41,963 nt of DNA, taken from contig LUKI01000019.1 in assembly GCA_001593685.1 (NCBI GenBank), positions 1 through 41,963 on the forward strand, given 5' to 3'. Under the pieces are notes generated by a model that made no database searches, was not told the DNA's origin, and saw nothing but the letters and a program-made list of their open reading frames with translations. Shown here in pieces: positions 8,430 through 16,505 of this stretch (within the stretch, counting starts at the first letter, position 1; each line of letters opens with the position of its first letter). The translations under genes were made by a program, and so were the position numbers. The stretch is from Gammaproteobacteria bacterium F7 (GTDB lineage: Bacteria > Pseudomonadota > Gammaproteobacteria > Pseudomonadales > IMCC2047).

Positions 8430-10145
8430 ATGGCGCCTCAAGACACAGCATCAACTCACCTCAGCGGTTTGGCTAAACGTTTAGTGAGTGACGAAATACT
8501 CAGTGAAAACCAGGCTATCGAGGCATACCAGTACTCAAAACAAAACCGGATACCCTTTGTTACACACCTCGTGCAAAGTGGCCTAACCAGCAGCCAGTCC
8601 ATAGCCATCGCAGCATCGGATGAGTTCGGCACACCATTACTGGATCTATCGGTGTTTGATCCTGAGCTATTCCCAAGGGATTTAGTTGACGCAAAACTAA
8701 TTCGCAACCATCACGCACTGCCACTGTTTAAACGTGGCAATCGCCTTAATGTTGCCGTCTCCGATCCGACCAACTTGCAAGCGCTGGATGAGTTTAAATT
8801 CAATACCGGCATCACCACCGACGCCATCCTTGTAGAAGAAGCCAAACTGGCCGAAGTCATCGAAAAATTTTTGGATGATACCGATGACTCATTAGGTGAT
8901 CTCGACGATACCGACCTGGAAAACCTTGATCTCGAAGATACCAGCGAAGAAAAGGATGATAAGGAAGAGGCTAAGGGTGACGAAGCTCCCATCGTGCGCT
9001 TCGTTAACAAAATATTACTCGATGCGATTAAAACCGGCGCATCCGACATCCACTTTGAACCCTATGAAAAAAGCTACCGTATTCGGTATCGTACCGATGG
9101 CGTTTTACACGAGGTGTCAACGCCACCTCAAAACCTGGCACCCAGGCTTTCTGCGCGCTTAAAGGTGATGTCGCGTATGGATATTTCCGAGCGCCGCATG
9201 CCCCAGGATGGCCGCATTAAGATGAAGCTGTCCAAGCAACGCGCCATTGATTTCCGGGTTAACACCCTCCCCACGCTTTGGGGTGAAAAAATCGTATTGC
9301 GTATCCTTGATCCCAGCAGCGCTAAAATGGGCATTGACGCACTGGGCTATGACGATGATCAAAAACAGCTGTATATGGATGCGCTTCACCAGCCTCAGGG
9401 CATGATACTGGTAACCGGCCCAACCGGTTCTGGTAAGACCGTATCGCTTTATACCGGCCTGAATATTCTCAACACGCCAGAGCGTAATATTTCAACGGCC
9501 GAAGATCCTGTGGAAATTAACCTGGAGGGTATCAATCAGGTCCATGTAAACCACAAGGTCGGCCTGGATTTTTCTGAAGCGCTGCGCTCATTCCTGCGTC
9601 AGGATCCCGATATTGTGATGGTGGGTGAGATTCGTGACCTGGAAACCGCCGAAATTGCAATTAAAGCCGCCCAAACTGGACACCTGGTACTTTCTACACT
9701 ACATACTAATAGTGCCCCGGAAACATTAACGCGTTTACGTAATATGGGCGTTCCGGCCTTTAACATTGCCACATCGGTGAGTTTGATTATTGCCCAACGT
9801 TTGGCACGTCGATTATGCGAACATTGTAAGCAGCCTGCGGACATTCCCAAAGAGACGTTAATAGCCGAGGGTTTTACCGATGAGTTATTAAAGGGTGCAA
9901 AAATTATGGCCCCGGGCGATGGCTGCCCGCAGTGCTTTAATGGCTATAAGGGACGAGTAGGTATCTATGAAGTCGTTAAAGTAACACCGGAAATTGGCCG
10001 CATTATTATGGAAGAGGGTAATTCGCTTGAAATTGCCAAAAAAGCTGAACAAGAGGGTTTTAGAAACCTGCGCAAGTCAGCGCTAATGAAAGCAGCCGAA
10101 GGCATTACGAGTTTAGAAGAAGTAAACCGAGTAACGAAGGATTAA
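8430..10145 (+). CDS. pilB: Type IV pilus assembly ATPase PilB
   Basis: Cytoplasmic hexameric motor that powers pilus extension, 571 residues. The N-terminal MshEN/T2SSE-N domain covers about residues 10-145, followed by a very acidic linker at about 148-185 rich in Asp and Glu. The ATPase core has Walker A GPTGSGKT at 330-337, an Asp box (STAEDPVE) at about 355, Walker B (IVMVGE) at 395-400 and a His box (STLHTNSAP) at 422-430. A zinc knuckle has cysteines at 463, 466, 499 and 502. The retraction ATPase PilT normally lacks the zinc knuckle and the N-terminal domain, so this is the extension motor. The ribosome site is weak. It heads the plus-strand group pilB-pilC-pilD-coaE-yacG, two bases before pilC. 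Confidence 0.97.
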   Translation: MAPQDTASTHLSGLAKRLVSDEILSENQAIEAYQYSKQNRIPFVTHLVQSGLTSSQSIAIAASDEFGTPLLDLSVFDPELFPRDLVDAKLIRNHHALPLFKRGNRLNVAVSDPTNLQALDEFKFNTGITTDAILVEEAKLAEVIEKFLDDTDDSLGDLDDTDLENLDLEDTSEEKDDKEEAKGDEAPIVRFVNKILLDAIKTGASDIHFEPYEKSYRIRYRTDGVLHEVSTPPQNLAPRLSARLKVMSRMDISERRMPQDGRIKMKLSKQRAIDFRVNTLPTLWGEKIVLRILDPSSAKMGIDALGYDDDQKQLYMDALHQPQGMILVTGPTGSGKTVSLYTGLNILNTPERNISTAEDPVEINLEGINQVHVNHKVGLDFSEALRSFLRQDPDIVMVGEIRDLETAEIAIKAAQTGHLVLSTLHTNSAPETLTRLRNMGVPAFNIATSVSLIIAQRLARRLCEHCKQPADIPKETLIAEGFTDELLKGAKIMAPGDGCPQCFNGYKGRVGIYEVVKVTPEIGRIIMEEGNSLEIAKKAEQEGFRNLRKSALMKAAEGITSLEEVNRVTKD

Positions 10146-10147
10146 AC

Positions 10148-11371
10148 ATGGCAAGTGAAGCAGCAAAAAGCGCAACATTCACCTGGCAGGGTACTGACAA
10201 ACGCGGTCAAAAGGTTGATGGCGAAATTAGTGGTGCAAACCAGGCGTTGGTCAAGGCCCAGCTGCGTAAACAGGGTATAAACCCCACCAAAGTTCGCAAA
10301 AAACAGGCGTCTTTATTTAGCAGTAAGAAAAAGAAAAAAATCACACCTGCCGACATTACGCTCTTCACTCGTCAAATGGCGACGATGATGAAAGCCGGTG
10401 TACCTTTGGTTCAATCCTTTGATATTGTTTCTGACGGCATTGATAACCTGACGTTAAAAGAACTAGTCTCAACCATCAAAACAGATGTTGCTTCGGGCAA
10501 CAATTTCGCTAGCGCGCTACGCAAACACCCCCGCCACTTTGACGAGCTGATGTGTAACTTGGTGGAGTCTGGCGAACAGTCGGGTGCCCTGGAAACCATG
10601 CTCGATAGGCTGGCGACCTATAAAGAAAAAAATGAAACGCTGAAAAAGAAAATCAAGAAAGCCATGACCTACCCCATTGCGGTAATCGTGGTCGCGATTA
10701 TTGTGACCGGCATTTTGCTGGTAAAAGTGGTTCCAACCTTTGCAGAAATTTTTGAAGGTTTTGGCGCAGAGCTTCCAGCTTTTACTCAGATGGTGATTGG
10801 TATATCGGAAGTACTTCAGGCCTGGTGGTATATCGTTGTTGCAGCAATCATCGCATTTATTTTTGTGTTTAGAGAAGCGAAATTACGTTCCAAAAAAGTG
10901 GCCGATGCCGTTGACCGGTTCGTGTTAAAAATCCCGGTCACGGGTGAGATTCTAATTAAATCTATCTATGCGCGTTTTGCTCGTACCCTTTCAACCACCT
11001 TTGCAGCCGGTGTACCACTGGTAGAAGCGCTCACCTCCACGGCTGGCGCGACCGGCAACGTAGTCTACTCTTCCGCTGTCGAACGGGTACGGGAAGACGT
11101 ATCAACGGGTCAACAACTTAATTTTTCTATGCGTAACACCAATGTCTTTCCCAACATGCTGATCCAGATGACAGCCATTGGTGAAGAGTCTGGTGCATTG
11201 GATGAAATGCTGGATAAAGCGGCTGAATTCTATGAAGAAGAAGTGGATAACGCCGTTGATAACCTGACAGCGCTGATGGAGCCAATGATCATGGCAGTAT
11301 TGGGCGTCCTTATTGGCGGCCTGATCATTGCGATGTACCTGCCTATTTTCAAAATGGGTTCGGTCGTATAG
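10148..11371 (+). CDS. pilC: Type IV pilus inner-membrane platform protein PilC
   Basis: Polytopic membrane platform linking the PilB motor to the pilin fibre, 407 residues. Two T2SSF domains are visible at about residues 70-193 and 273-396, each starting with a helical cytoplasmic stretch (FTRQMATMMKAGVPL, FARTLSTTFAAGVPL) and ending with the characteristic GEESGALDEML-type motif. Hydrophobic segments lie at about 175-195, 215-240 and 375-400. The basic N-terminal region (SSKKKKKI) is cytoplasmic. The start ATG follows AAGGA, which lies inside the end of pilB. The length and internal duplication match PilC. Confidence 0.97.
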   Translation: MASEAAKSATFTWQGTDKRGQKVDGEISGANQALVKAQLRKQGINPTKVRKKQASLFSSKKKKKITPADITLFTRQMATMMKAGVPLVQSFDIVSDGIDNLTLKELVSTIKTDVASGNNFASALRKHPRHFDELMCNLVESGEQSGALETMLDRLATYKEKNETLKKKIKKAMTYPIAVIVVAIIVTGILLVKVVPTFAEIFEGFGAELPAFTQMVIGISEVLQAWWYIVVAAIIAFIFVFREAKLRSKKVADAVDRFVLKIPVTGEILIKSIYARFARTLSTTFAAGVPLVEALTSTAGATGNVVYSSAVERVREDVSTGQQLNFSMRNTNVFPNMLIQMTAIGEESGALDEMLDKAAEFYEEEVDNAVDNLTALMEPMIMAVLGVLIGGLIIAMYLPIFKMGSVV

Positions 11372-11397
11372 AGAACTAACCGAAAGACATTATTCCC

Positions 11398-12270
11398 ATG
11401 CAATTACTTCAATATCTGGCCGAAAACCTGCCAGCAGCAACCGCTATTGCTGGCATTTTAGGTCTGCTCGTCGGCAGCTTCCTAAATGTCGTTATCTACC
11501 GCCTTCCCGTCATGATGGAGCGCGAGTGGACGTCGCAGTGCAAAACACTGCTGGAAACTGATGATGCTGACAGCGAGCAGTCCTCTTTTAATCTTGTAAC
11601 CCCTAACTCTCACTGCCCAAAGTGTGACACCCCTATCAAGGCTTGGCAGAATATTCCTGTCATTAGCTACTTGGCGCTGGGCGGCAAATGCAGCAACTGT
11701 AAAACGGCTATTTCAAAGCGTTACCCCATCGTTGAGTTCGTTACCGGCTTATTATCCTGCCTGGTCATCTGGCACTTTGGTATTAACTGGCAGGGCGGCT
11801 TAATGCTACTGCTCACCTGGGCGCTGATAACACTGACAATGATCGATTTTGACCATCAGTTATTGCCAGACAGCATCACGCTACCACTTCTATGGATAGG
11901 CCTGATTGCCAACAGCTTTGGATTGTTTTGTTCGTTGCCAGAAGCCCTGTGGGGAGCCGTATTTGGTTACCTCAGTCTGTGGTCCGTGTACTGGCTGTTC
12001 AAGCTGGTGACTGGCAAGGAGGGCATGGGCTATGGTGACTTCAAACTATTAGCGGTACTAGGTGCCTGGTTCGGCTGGCAGCTATTGCCAATGATTATTT
12101 TATTATCTTCTCTGGTGGGAGCCATTGTTGGTATTTTCCTGCTGGTACTAAAAAACAGAGGCAAAAGCGTTCCTATTCCCTTTGGCCCCTATCTGGCTGC
12201 AGCCGGTTTTATTGCTGCTATTTGGGGCGAACAGATCACCCGCCTTTACCTGGATTACGCAGGCCTTTAA
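11398..12270 (+). CDS. pilD: Prepilin peptidase / N-methyltransferase PilD
   Basis: Inner-membrane bifunctional enzyme that cuts the prepilin leader after Gly and methylates the new N-terminal Phe of PilA and type II pseudopilins. 290 residues with about eight membrane segments. The cytoplasmic zinc loop has the two CxxC pairs C73/C76 and C98/C101, as in full-length bifunctional enzymes. The peptidase aspartates are in MIDFDHQLLPD (around 150-152) and GYGDFKLL (D214), spaced as in Pseudomonas PilD (149 and 213). It lies 26 bases after pilC, so a shared transcript is likely. The methyltransferase assignment follows from the intact cysteine loop. Confidence 0.97.
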   Translation: MQLLQYLAENLPAATAIAGILGLLVGSFLNVVIYRLPVMMEREWTSQCKTLLETDDADSEQSSFNLVTPNSHCPKCDTPIKAWQNIPVISYLALGGKCSNCKTAISKRYPIVEFVTGLLSCLVIWHFGINWQGGLMLLLTWALITLTMIDFDHQLLPDSITLPLLWIGLIANSFGLFCSLPEALWGAVFGYLSLWSVYWLFKLVTGKEGMGYGDFKLLAVLGAWFGWQLLPMIILLSSLVGAIVGIFLLVLKNRGKSVPIPFGPYLAAAGFIAAIWGEQITRLYLDYAGL

Positions 12271-12324
12271 AGCCAATCGAAATACCGCTATTGCCTCAAG
12301 CTGCGAGTACCGTATCATAGCGCC

Positions 12325-12918
12325 ATGAAGAAAATCATTGGCCTAACAGGCGGTATTGGCAGCGGTAAAACGACTGTTTCCGATCTTTTTTCCAACTTAG
12401 GTATTGAAGTAGCTGACGCGGATGTTGCAGCACGGCAAGTCGTCCTACCCGGCAGCCAAGCGCTACTCTCGATCCAGGCACATTTTGGCGATCAGGCAAT
12501 CATGGCTGATGGCAGCCTCAATCGCCAGGCATTGCGCAAGCAGGTTTTTAATAACGAAGACGAGCGTAAATGGCTGGAGGCATTACTACATCCGCTGATT
12601 CGACAACAGCTTCAAGAACAGCTTAAAGCCGCACAATCACCTTATGCGATCCTGTCCTCCCCCCTGCTATTAGAAACAGATCAATATCAGTTGGTTGACC
12701 GAATTCTTGTTATCGATATTCCCGAAGAACTTCAGCTGGAGCGCGCCAGTAAACGCGATGCCAGTAAGCGTGAGCAAATTAAGGCGATTATGGCCGCGCA
12801 GATGAGCCGCAAAGAGCGTTGCGCCCGGGCCGATGATATTATTTTAAACGACACAACACCGCAGGCGCTTCAAGCCAACGTATTAGCGTTACACCAACAG
12901 TACCTTAAACTTGTCTAA
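12325..12918 (+). CDS. coaE: Dephospho-CoA kinase
   Basis: Phosphorylates the ribose 3'-OH of dephospho-CoA with ATP, the last step of CoA synthesis, in the cytosol. 197 residues. The P-loop [12 protein letters not shown] lies at residues 6-17. The substrate-binding [11 protein letters not shown], the LLHPLIR motif, SPLLLE and the lid region [12 protein letters not shown] follow in the expected order. It sits 54 bases after pilD. The pilBCD-coaE-yacG order is conserved in Pseudomonas and relatives, although the functions are unrelated. Confidence 0.96.
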   Translation: MKKIIGLTGGIGSGKTTVSDLFSNLGIEVADADVAARQVVLPGSQALLSIQAHFGDQAIMADGSLNRQALRKQVFNNEDERKWLEALLHPLIRQQLQEQLKAAQSPYAILSSPLLLETDQYQLVDRILVIDIPEELQLERASKRDASKREQIKAIMAAQMSRKERCARADDIILNDTTPQALQANVLALHQQYLKLV

Positions 12919-12934
12919 GAGACCCAAAAACCGC

Positions 12935-13138
12935 ATGACAGACCAACAAACAACCGCGATTGTCGCCTGCCCCACCTGCAAAAAATCTACGGCCTGGAGC
13001 AACGACAACCCTCATCGGCCATTTTGCGGCGAGCGCTGCAAGCTCATTGATTTGGGCGCCTGGGCTAATGAAGAAAACAGTATCACTGGTGCCCCCGTTA
13101 ACCCCTATGTTGACGAAAACAATGACGACTTCTACTAA
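12935..13138 (+). CDS. yacG: DNA gyrase inhibitor / zinc-binding protein YacG
   Basis: A small cytosolic zinc protein shown in E. coli to bind GyrB and inhibit gyrase. 67 residues from the ATG at 12935. The family signature is intact: CPTC, then 15 residues, then [12 protein letters not shown], giving Cys4 zinc binding. W-N-E-type helix residues (LGAWANEEN) follow, then an acidic tail ending DDFY. The frame can be extended to a TTG at 12911, overlapping coaE; the ATG is preferred because it begins just before the conserved part. It ends 11 bases from the prfC stop, with which it converges. Confidence 0.93.
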   Translation: MTDQQTTAIVACPTCKKSTAWSNDNPHRPFCGERCKLIDLGAWANEENSITGAPVNPYVDENNDDFY

Positions 13139-13149
13139 GGCGTATAAAC

Positions 13150-14730
13150 CTAGTGCTCACGCGTCGTATTAAAATGCACGTCCGGCCAACGCTCTTCCAT
13201 CAGCATTAAGTTAGCTCGGGTTGGTGCCAGGTAGGTTAAATACCCACCACCATCAATTGATAAATTTTCGTAGGCCTTCTTCTTGAACTCTTCAAGCATT
13301 TTAGCGTCGTCACACTCAATCCAGCGCGCCGTGTAAACATTCACTGCCTCGTAACTACACTCAACCTTATACTCATCCTGAAGACGATAGGCCACCACAT
13401 CAAACTGCAGGGTACCAACCGCGCCCACAATAATGTCGTTGCTACGCTGCGGCATAAACACCTGCGTGGAGCCCTCTTCGGAGAGCTGAGTCAGACCCTT
13501 TTGCAGGGCTTTCATTTTCAGCGGATCCCTAAGTCGAACACGGCGGAACAACTCCGGCGCAAAATGAGGTATACCCGTAAATTTAAGCGGCTCACCCTCA
13601 GTAAAGGTATCGCCAATCTGTATGGTACCGTGGTTGTGCAGACCAATAATATCGCCAGAGAAGGCCTCATCCACCATGACTCGCTCGCCGGCCTTGAAGC
13701 TCACCGCATCGGCAATTTTCACATCCTTGCCCAAACGGGTGTGTTTCATTTTCATGCCTTTTTTATAAGCCCCAGAGCAAATACGCATAAAGGCGATACG
13801 ATCCCTATGCTTGGGGTCCATATTGGCCTGAATCTTAAATACAAAGCCCGACAACTTCTCTTCACTGGCGGCCACTTCTCGCGTTTCAGCCTGACGTGGC
13901 TGCGGTTTTGGTGCCCACTCCACAAAGCCATCGAGCATTTCCCGAACACCAAAGTTAGCTAATGCGGTACCAAAGAAAACCGGGGTCAACTTACCTGTCA
14001 GAAATGCGCCCAGATCAAACTCATGGCTGGCGCCTCGTACTAACTCAATTTCTTCACAAAAATCCTCGTAATAAACACCGAGCAATTCTTTGGCAGCATC
14101 GCTTTCCAGCCCCTGAATCTGTACATCCTCGGGAATCACATAATTGGATCCACGTTCAAAAACATGAATGGTATCGGTATAGAGGTTGTAGACACCCTTG
14201 AATTCTTTTCCCATACCTATGGGCCAGTTGATGGGAGCCGCTTCAATCTTCAGAACCTCTTCGATTTCATCCAGCAACTCGATAGGTTCGCGGATATCTC
14301 TATCCATCTTATTCACAAAACTGATAATAGGAGTGTCACGCAGGCGGCAAACATCCATCAATTTAATGGTACGCTCTTCCACACCTTTGGCACCATCCAC
14401 CACCATCAGCGCCGAATCAACAGCGGTTAGCGTGCGGTAAGTATCTTCCGAGAAATCTTCATGGCCCGGCGTATCCAACAGGTTAACGACACGGTCTTTG
14501 TAAGGAAACTGCATAACCGACGAGGTCACTGAAATACCTCGTTCCTGCTCCATTCCCATCCAGTCGGAAGTGGCGTGACGACTCGAGCCCTTGCCCTTCA
14601 CTGAGCCTGCTATTTGAATCAATTGACCCAGCAATAGCAATTTTTCAGTAATGGTCGTTTTACCCGCATCCGGGTGACTAATAATAGCGAAGGTGCGGCG
14701 GCTGGCCACTTCCTGTTCAATCTGGCTCAT
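13150..14730 (-). CDS. prfC: Peptide chain release factor 3 (RF3)
   Basis: Translational GTPase that recycles RF1/RF2 from the ribosome after peptide release and contributes to post-peptidyl-transfer quality control. 526 residues, the usual length. The G domain shows the P-loop [15 protein letters not shown] at about 18, G3 [16 protein letters not shown] at about 87 and G4 NKMD at about 140; EF-Tu-like domain II and the RF3 C-terminal domain follow. [22 protein letters not shown] is typical of RF3 and separates it from EF-G. It is preceded by the terminator of the upstream membrane gene, so it probably has its own promoter. Confidence 0.97.
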   Translation of the reverse strand: MSQIEQEVASRRTFAIISHPDAGKTTITEKLLLLGQLIQIAGSVKGKGSSRHATSDWMGMEQERGISVTSSVMQFPYKDRVVNLLDTPGHEDFSEDTYRTLTAVDSALMVVDGAKGVEERTIKLMDVCRLRDTPIISFVNKMDRDIREPIELLDEIEEVLKIEAAPINWPIGMGKEFKGVYNLYTDTIHVFERGSNYVIPEDVQIQGLESDAAKELLGVYYEDFCEEIELVRGASHEFDLGAFLTGKLTPVFFGTALANFGVREMLDGFVEWAPKPQPRQAETREVAASEEKLSGFVFKIQANMDPKHRDRIAFMRICSGAYKKGMKMKHTRLGKDVKIADAVSFKAGERVMVDEAFSGDIIGLHNHGTIQIGDTFTEGEPLKFTGIPHFAPELFRRVRLRDPLKMKALQKGLTQLSEEGSTQVFMPQRSNDIIVGAVGTLQFDVVAYRLQDEYKVECSYEAVNVYTARWIECDDAKMLEEFKKKAYENLSIDGGGYLTYLAPTRANLMLMEERWPDVHFNTTREH

Positions 14731-14813
14731 AACAGTTTCAATACGTGAAGGATTTTAAAGGCGGCATTATATACCAGTGCTTGCCCTGCCAATAGATGCT
14801 TTATCGCAGGCAT

Positions 14814-14842
14814 AAAAAAAGCCCCTGCCAGAGGGGCTTTTT
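14814..14842 (-). terminator. Rho-independent terminator after the PuuD-like gene
   Basis: Perfect 7-bp stem GCCCCTC/GAGGGGC-type hairpin (gcccctgccagaggggc at 14821-14837) with A/T runs on both sides. On the minus strand it is followed by seven T. It isolates the upstream membrane gene from prfC. Confidence 0.88.
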
Positions 14843-14859
14843 CAGAACAATTTGCTGAC

Positions 14860-15489
14860 TTAGATGAAGTACAGCAGAGCAAACAGAGCCGCAGCCAGTG
14901 CGATACCGCAGTGAATAACACCACGAACACTCGCCATTGGGCCCATTTTGCCGAAGATAGCGTTCAGCTCAATTGCGATAACAATAGCAACAGAGATGAT
15001 AAAGCCCAGAGAAACCTCAGTAGACACAGGTGTCAGCGCTTCGATACCCATTCCGTGCTTAGAACCCAGCATGCCCAGCAGCATTGGGAAAGACAGCAGT
15101 GTGTTGGTACGTGAAGCCAGACCAGCTTTAGGTGCTGCCGCCGCTGCATCGCCCTGGCTGATGCCACAAACGATTTTCTGGTTTGGCCAGATGATCAGCC
15201 ATACGTTCAAGAACATGAAAGTACCAGCCAGCGCGCCAACCAGCAGATAGCTGTTGCTTGCAGGACCAACCATAGCCAGCAGAACAACACCACTGATGAA
15301 GGTGAACATTGCGCCCCAACGGAACCACCACAATGCGCGCGGTGCCAGCTTTTTAACAGCATCCGCTTTCGCATCAGCGGCCGCTTCTTTGAAGTATTCA
15401 GTTTGTACGAAGTTGAAGTAGTACAACAGGCCAATCCAGGTAATACCGAACAGCACGTGCGCCCAACGGAACAAAAATTCTAACAACAT
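14860..15489 (-). CDS. PuuD/Urate_ox_N-like integral membrane protein
   Basis: A 209-residue protein with about six membrane helices (roughly 8-27, 57-74, 81-101, 128-142, 160-178, 188-208). WAHVLFGITWIGLLYYFNFVQ at the N-terminus and LWWFRWGAMFTFISGVVL match the membrane domain of PuuD-type urate hydroxylases (DUF989/Urate_ox_N), which in full-length enzymes is followed by a cytochrome c domain that is absent here. Conserved His11 could be a haem ligand. No purine-catabolism genes are nearby, so a urate role is not supported. Codon choice is highly selective (CTG, GGT/GGC, GTT), similar to groEL, suggesting abundant expression. A ribosome site AGAGGA precedes the ATG, and the gene is monocistronic with its own terminator. 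Confidence 0.75.
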   Translation of the reverse strand: MLLEFLFRWAHVLFGITWIGLLYYFNFVQTEYFKEAAADAKADAVKKLAPRALWWFRWGAMFTFISGVVLLAMVGPASNSYLLVGALAGTFMFLNVWLIIWPNQKIVCGISQGDAAAAAPKAGLASRTNTLLSFPMLLGMLGSKHGMGIEALTPVSTEVSLGFIISVAIVIAIELNAIFGKMGPMASVRGVIHCGIALAAALFALLYFI

Positions 15490-16054
15490 GGTTATATCCT
15501 CTATTTTCTCAACGATGGCGGGATCTATTGACTAAAAACCCTTGGTTGAATCCTCTTGTGATTAAACCAGAGTGACTAGCCAAAAATCACCTTATTTTTA
15601 TCAACAGCTTTATGGTGGAACTTATAGAACGGGCGCATTTTAAACCCTAAGCATATAATTACAAACATCAAAAGCGTATTAATCAATGCGAATGCAAAAA
15701 AATGCAACTTTCAACTCAAAAAGGCAAAAAAAACGTCTGCAAGTTCACCCCCCTCATTAGCCTCCAGCCACAAAACCATAATTCAGGAACCCGGCTCTTT
15801 GATTTTTGAACTCTCACGGACATTCGAAATGTCAGTAGTTTAAAGGCTTTAATTTTAAATTCTTTAGAATTCACTTGTTGCTCATAAACATCTTTATTTG
15901 CGCCATTTCCTTCGGCTAATAGGAGTCTTGTGAACAGGAATCGACTCAAACAGTCTATAAAGTCGTGTAGTGGTATAATGAACATTGCGTAAGAAACCAA
16001 GCTGCCGTCTAAGCACAGCAACTTCCCCACATAAACCAGAAAGGGGGCAGAACG
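15490..16054. other. Non-coding divergent spacer, 565 bp
   Basis: AT-rich spacer between the PuuD-like gene (minus) and the host-attachment-family gene (plus). No convincing gene is seen; a minus-strand frame at 15716-16096 has no family features and runs into the next gene. It contains a perfect short palindrome GACATT-CGA-AATGTC at 15819-15833 and a TATAAT at 15974-15979. It must hold both promoters; a small RNA is possible but nothing specific identifies one. Confidence 0.6.
15974..15979 (+). promoter_or_regulatory. Candidate -10 box for the host-attachment/Lon/Usp unit
   Basis: A perfect TATAAT about 75 bases before the start of the downstream gene. No good -35 is visible at 16-18 bp spacing, so an activator or an alternative start is possible. 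Confidence 0.35.
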
Positions 16055-16495
16055 ATGACTGGAAAAATCTGGGTTGTAACTGCGAATACAACCCACGCAC
16101 GCATTTTAAGCACGTCTTCACCGCGCGGTGATCTAGTAGAACAGCATGAACTGTTTCACCCCGCAAGCAAAAATAAATCCATCGATTTACTCTCCGATCG
16201 TCCCGGCCGGGACAGCAACAGCGATCAGCGTGGTTCACATACCGTTGGGCACGAAAAGGATGTCAAGGCTCACGAAGCTCTGCTGTTTGCCAAGGAAGTC
16301 AGCGAAAAGCTCGAAGCATGCCATCGACGGAATGAGTTTAATCGGCTGTACCTGATAGCCTCCCCGCAAATGCTGGGGCACTTGCGAAAGCAACTCAGCG
16401 AAACAGTGCGAGCACATGTGACTCAGGAATCAGACTTCAATTTAGTTAAAGAGACCCCCGCGGCTATCCGCGCACATTTGCCAAAGCACCTTTAA
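16055..16495 (+). CDS. Host attachment protein family (baeRF-like) small protein
   Basis: A 146-residue cytosolic protein without signal peptide or membrane segment. KIWVVTANTTHARIL at the N-terminus, the central loop with SDRPGRDSNSD and HEKDVKAHEAL, and the final LYLIASPQMLGHLRKQLSE are typical of the Host_attach family (PF10116). The family is named from a plant-attachment phenotype in Agrobacterium. It has a fold related to archaeal/eukaryotic release factor 1 (baeRF), and its biochemical role is unknown. A strong GGGGG ribosome site precedes the ATG. The Lon-like protease begins 10 bases later and a Usp-like gene follows, so this looks like a three-gene stress or quality-control operon. 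The name should not be read as a phage or virulence function. Confidence 0.85.
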   Translation: MTGKIWVVTANTTHARILSTSSPRGDLVEQHELFHPASKNKSIDLLSDRPGRDSNSDQRGSHTVGHEKDVKAHEALLFAKEVSEKLEACHRRNEFNRLYLIASPQMLGHLRKQLSETVRAHVTQESDFNLVKETPAAIRAHLPKHL

Positions 16496-16505
16496 GGGTA
16501 GCTAC

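Noticed and set aside
13501-14440. Several plus-strand frames opposite prfC
   Set aside because: They are antisense shadows of a firmly identified RF3 gene.
14860-15489. Calling the membrane protein a urate oxidase enzyme
   Set aside because: Only the membrane domain is present and no purine-degradation genes are nearby.
15716-16096. 126-codon minus-strand frame in the spacer before the Host_attach gene
   Set aside because: No recognisable motif, runs into the opposite-strand gene, and the codon pattern does not look coding.
16055-16495. Phage or virulence function suggested by the name host attachment protein
   Set aside because: The family name comes from a plant-attachment phenotype; there is no phage gene in the window and the protein has no secretion signal.
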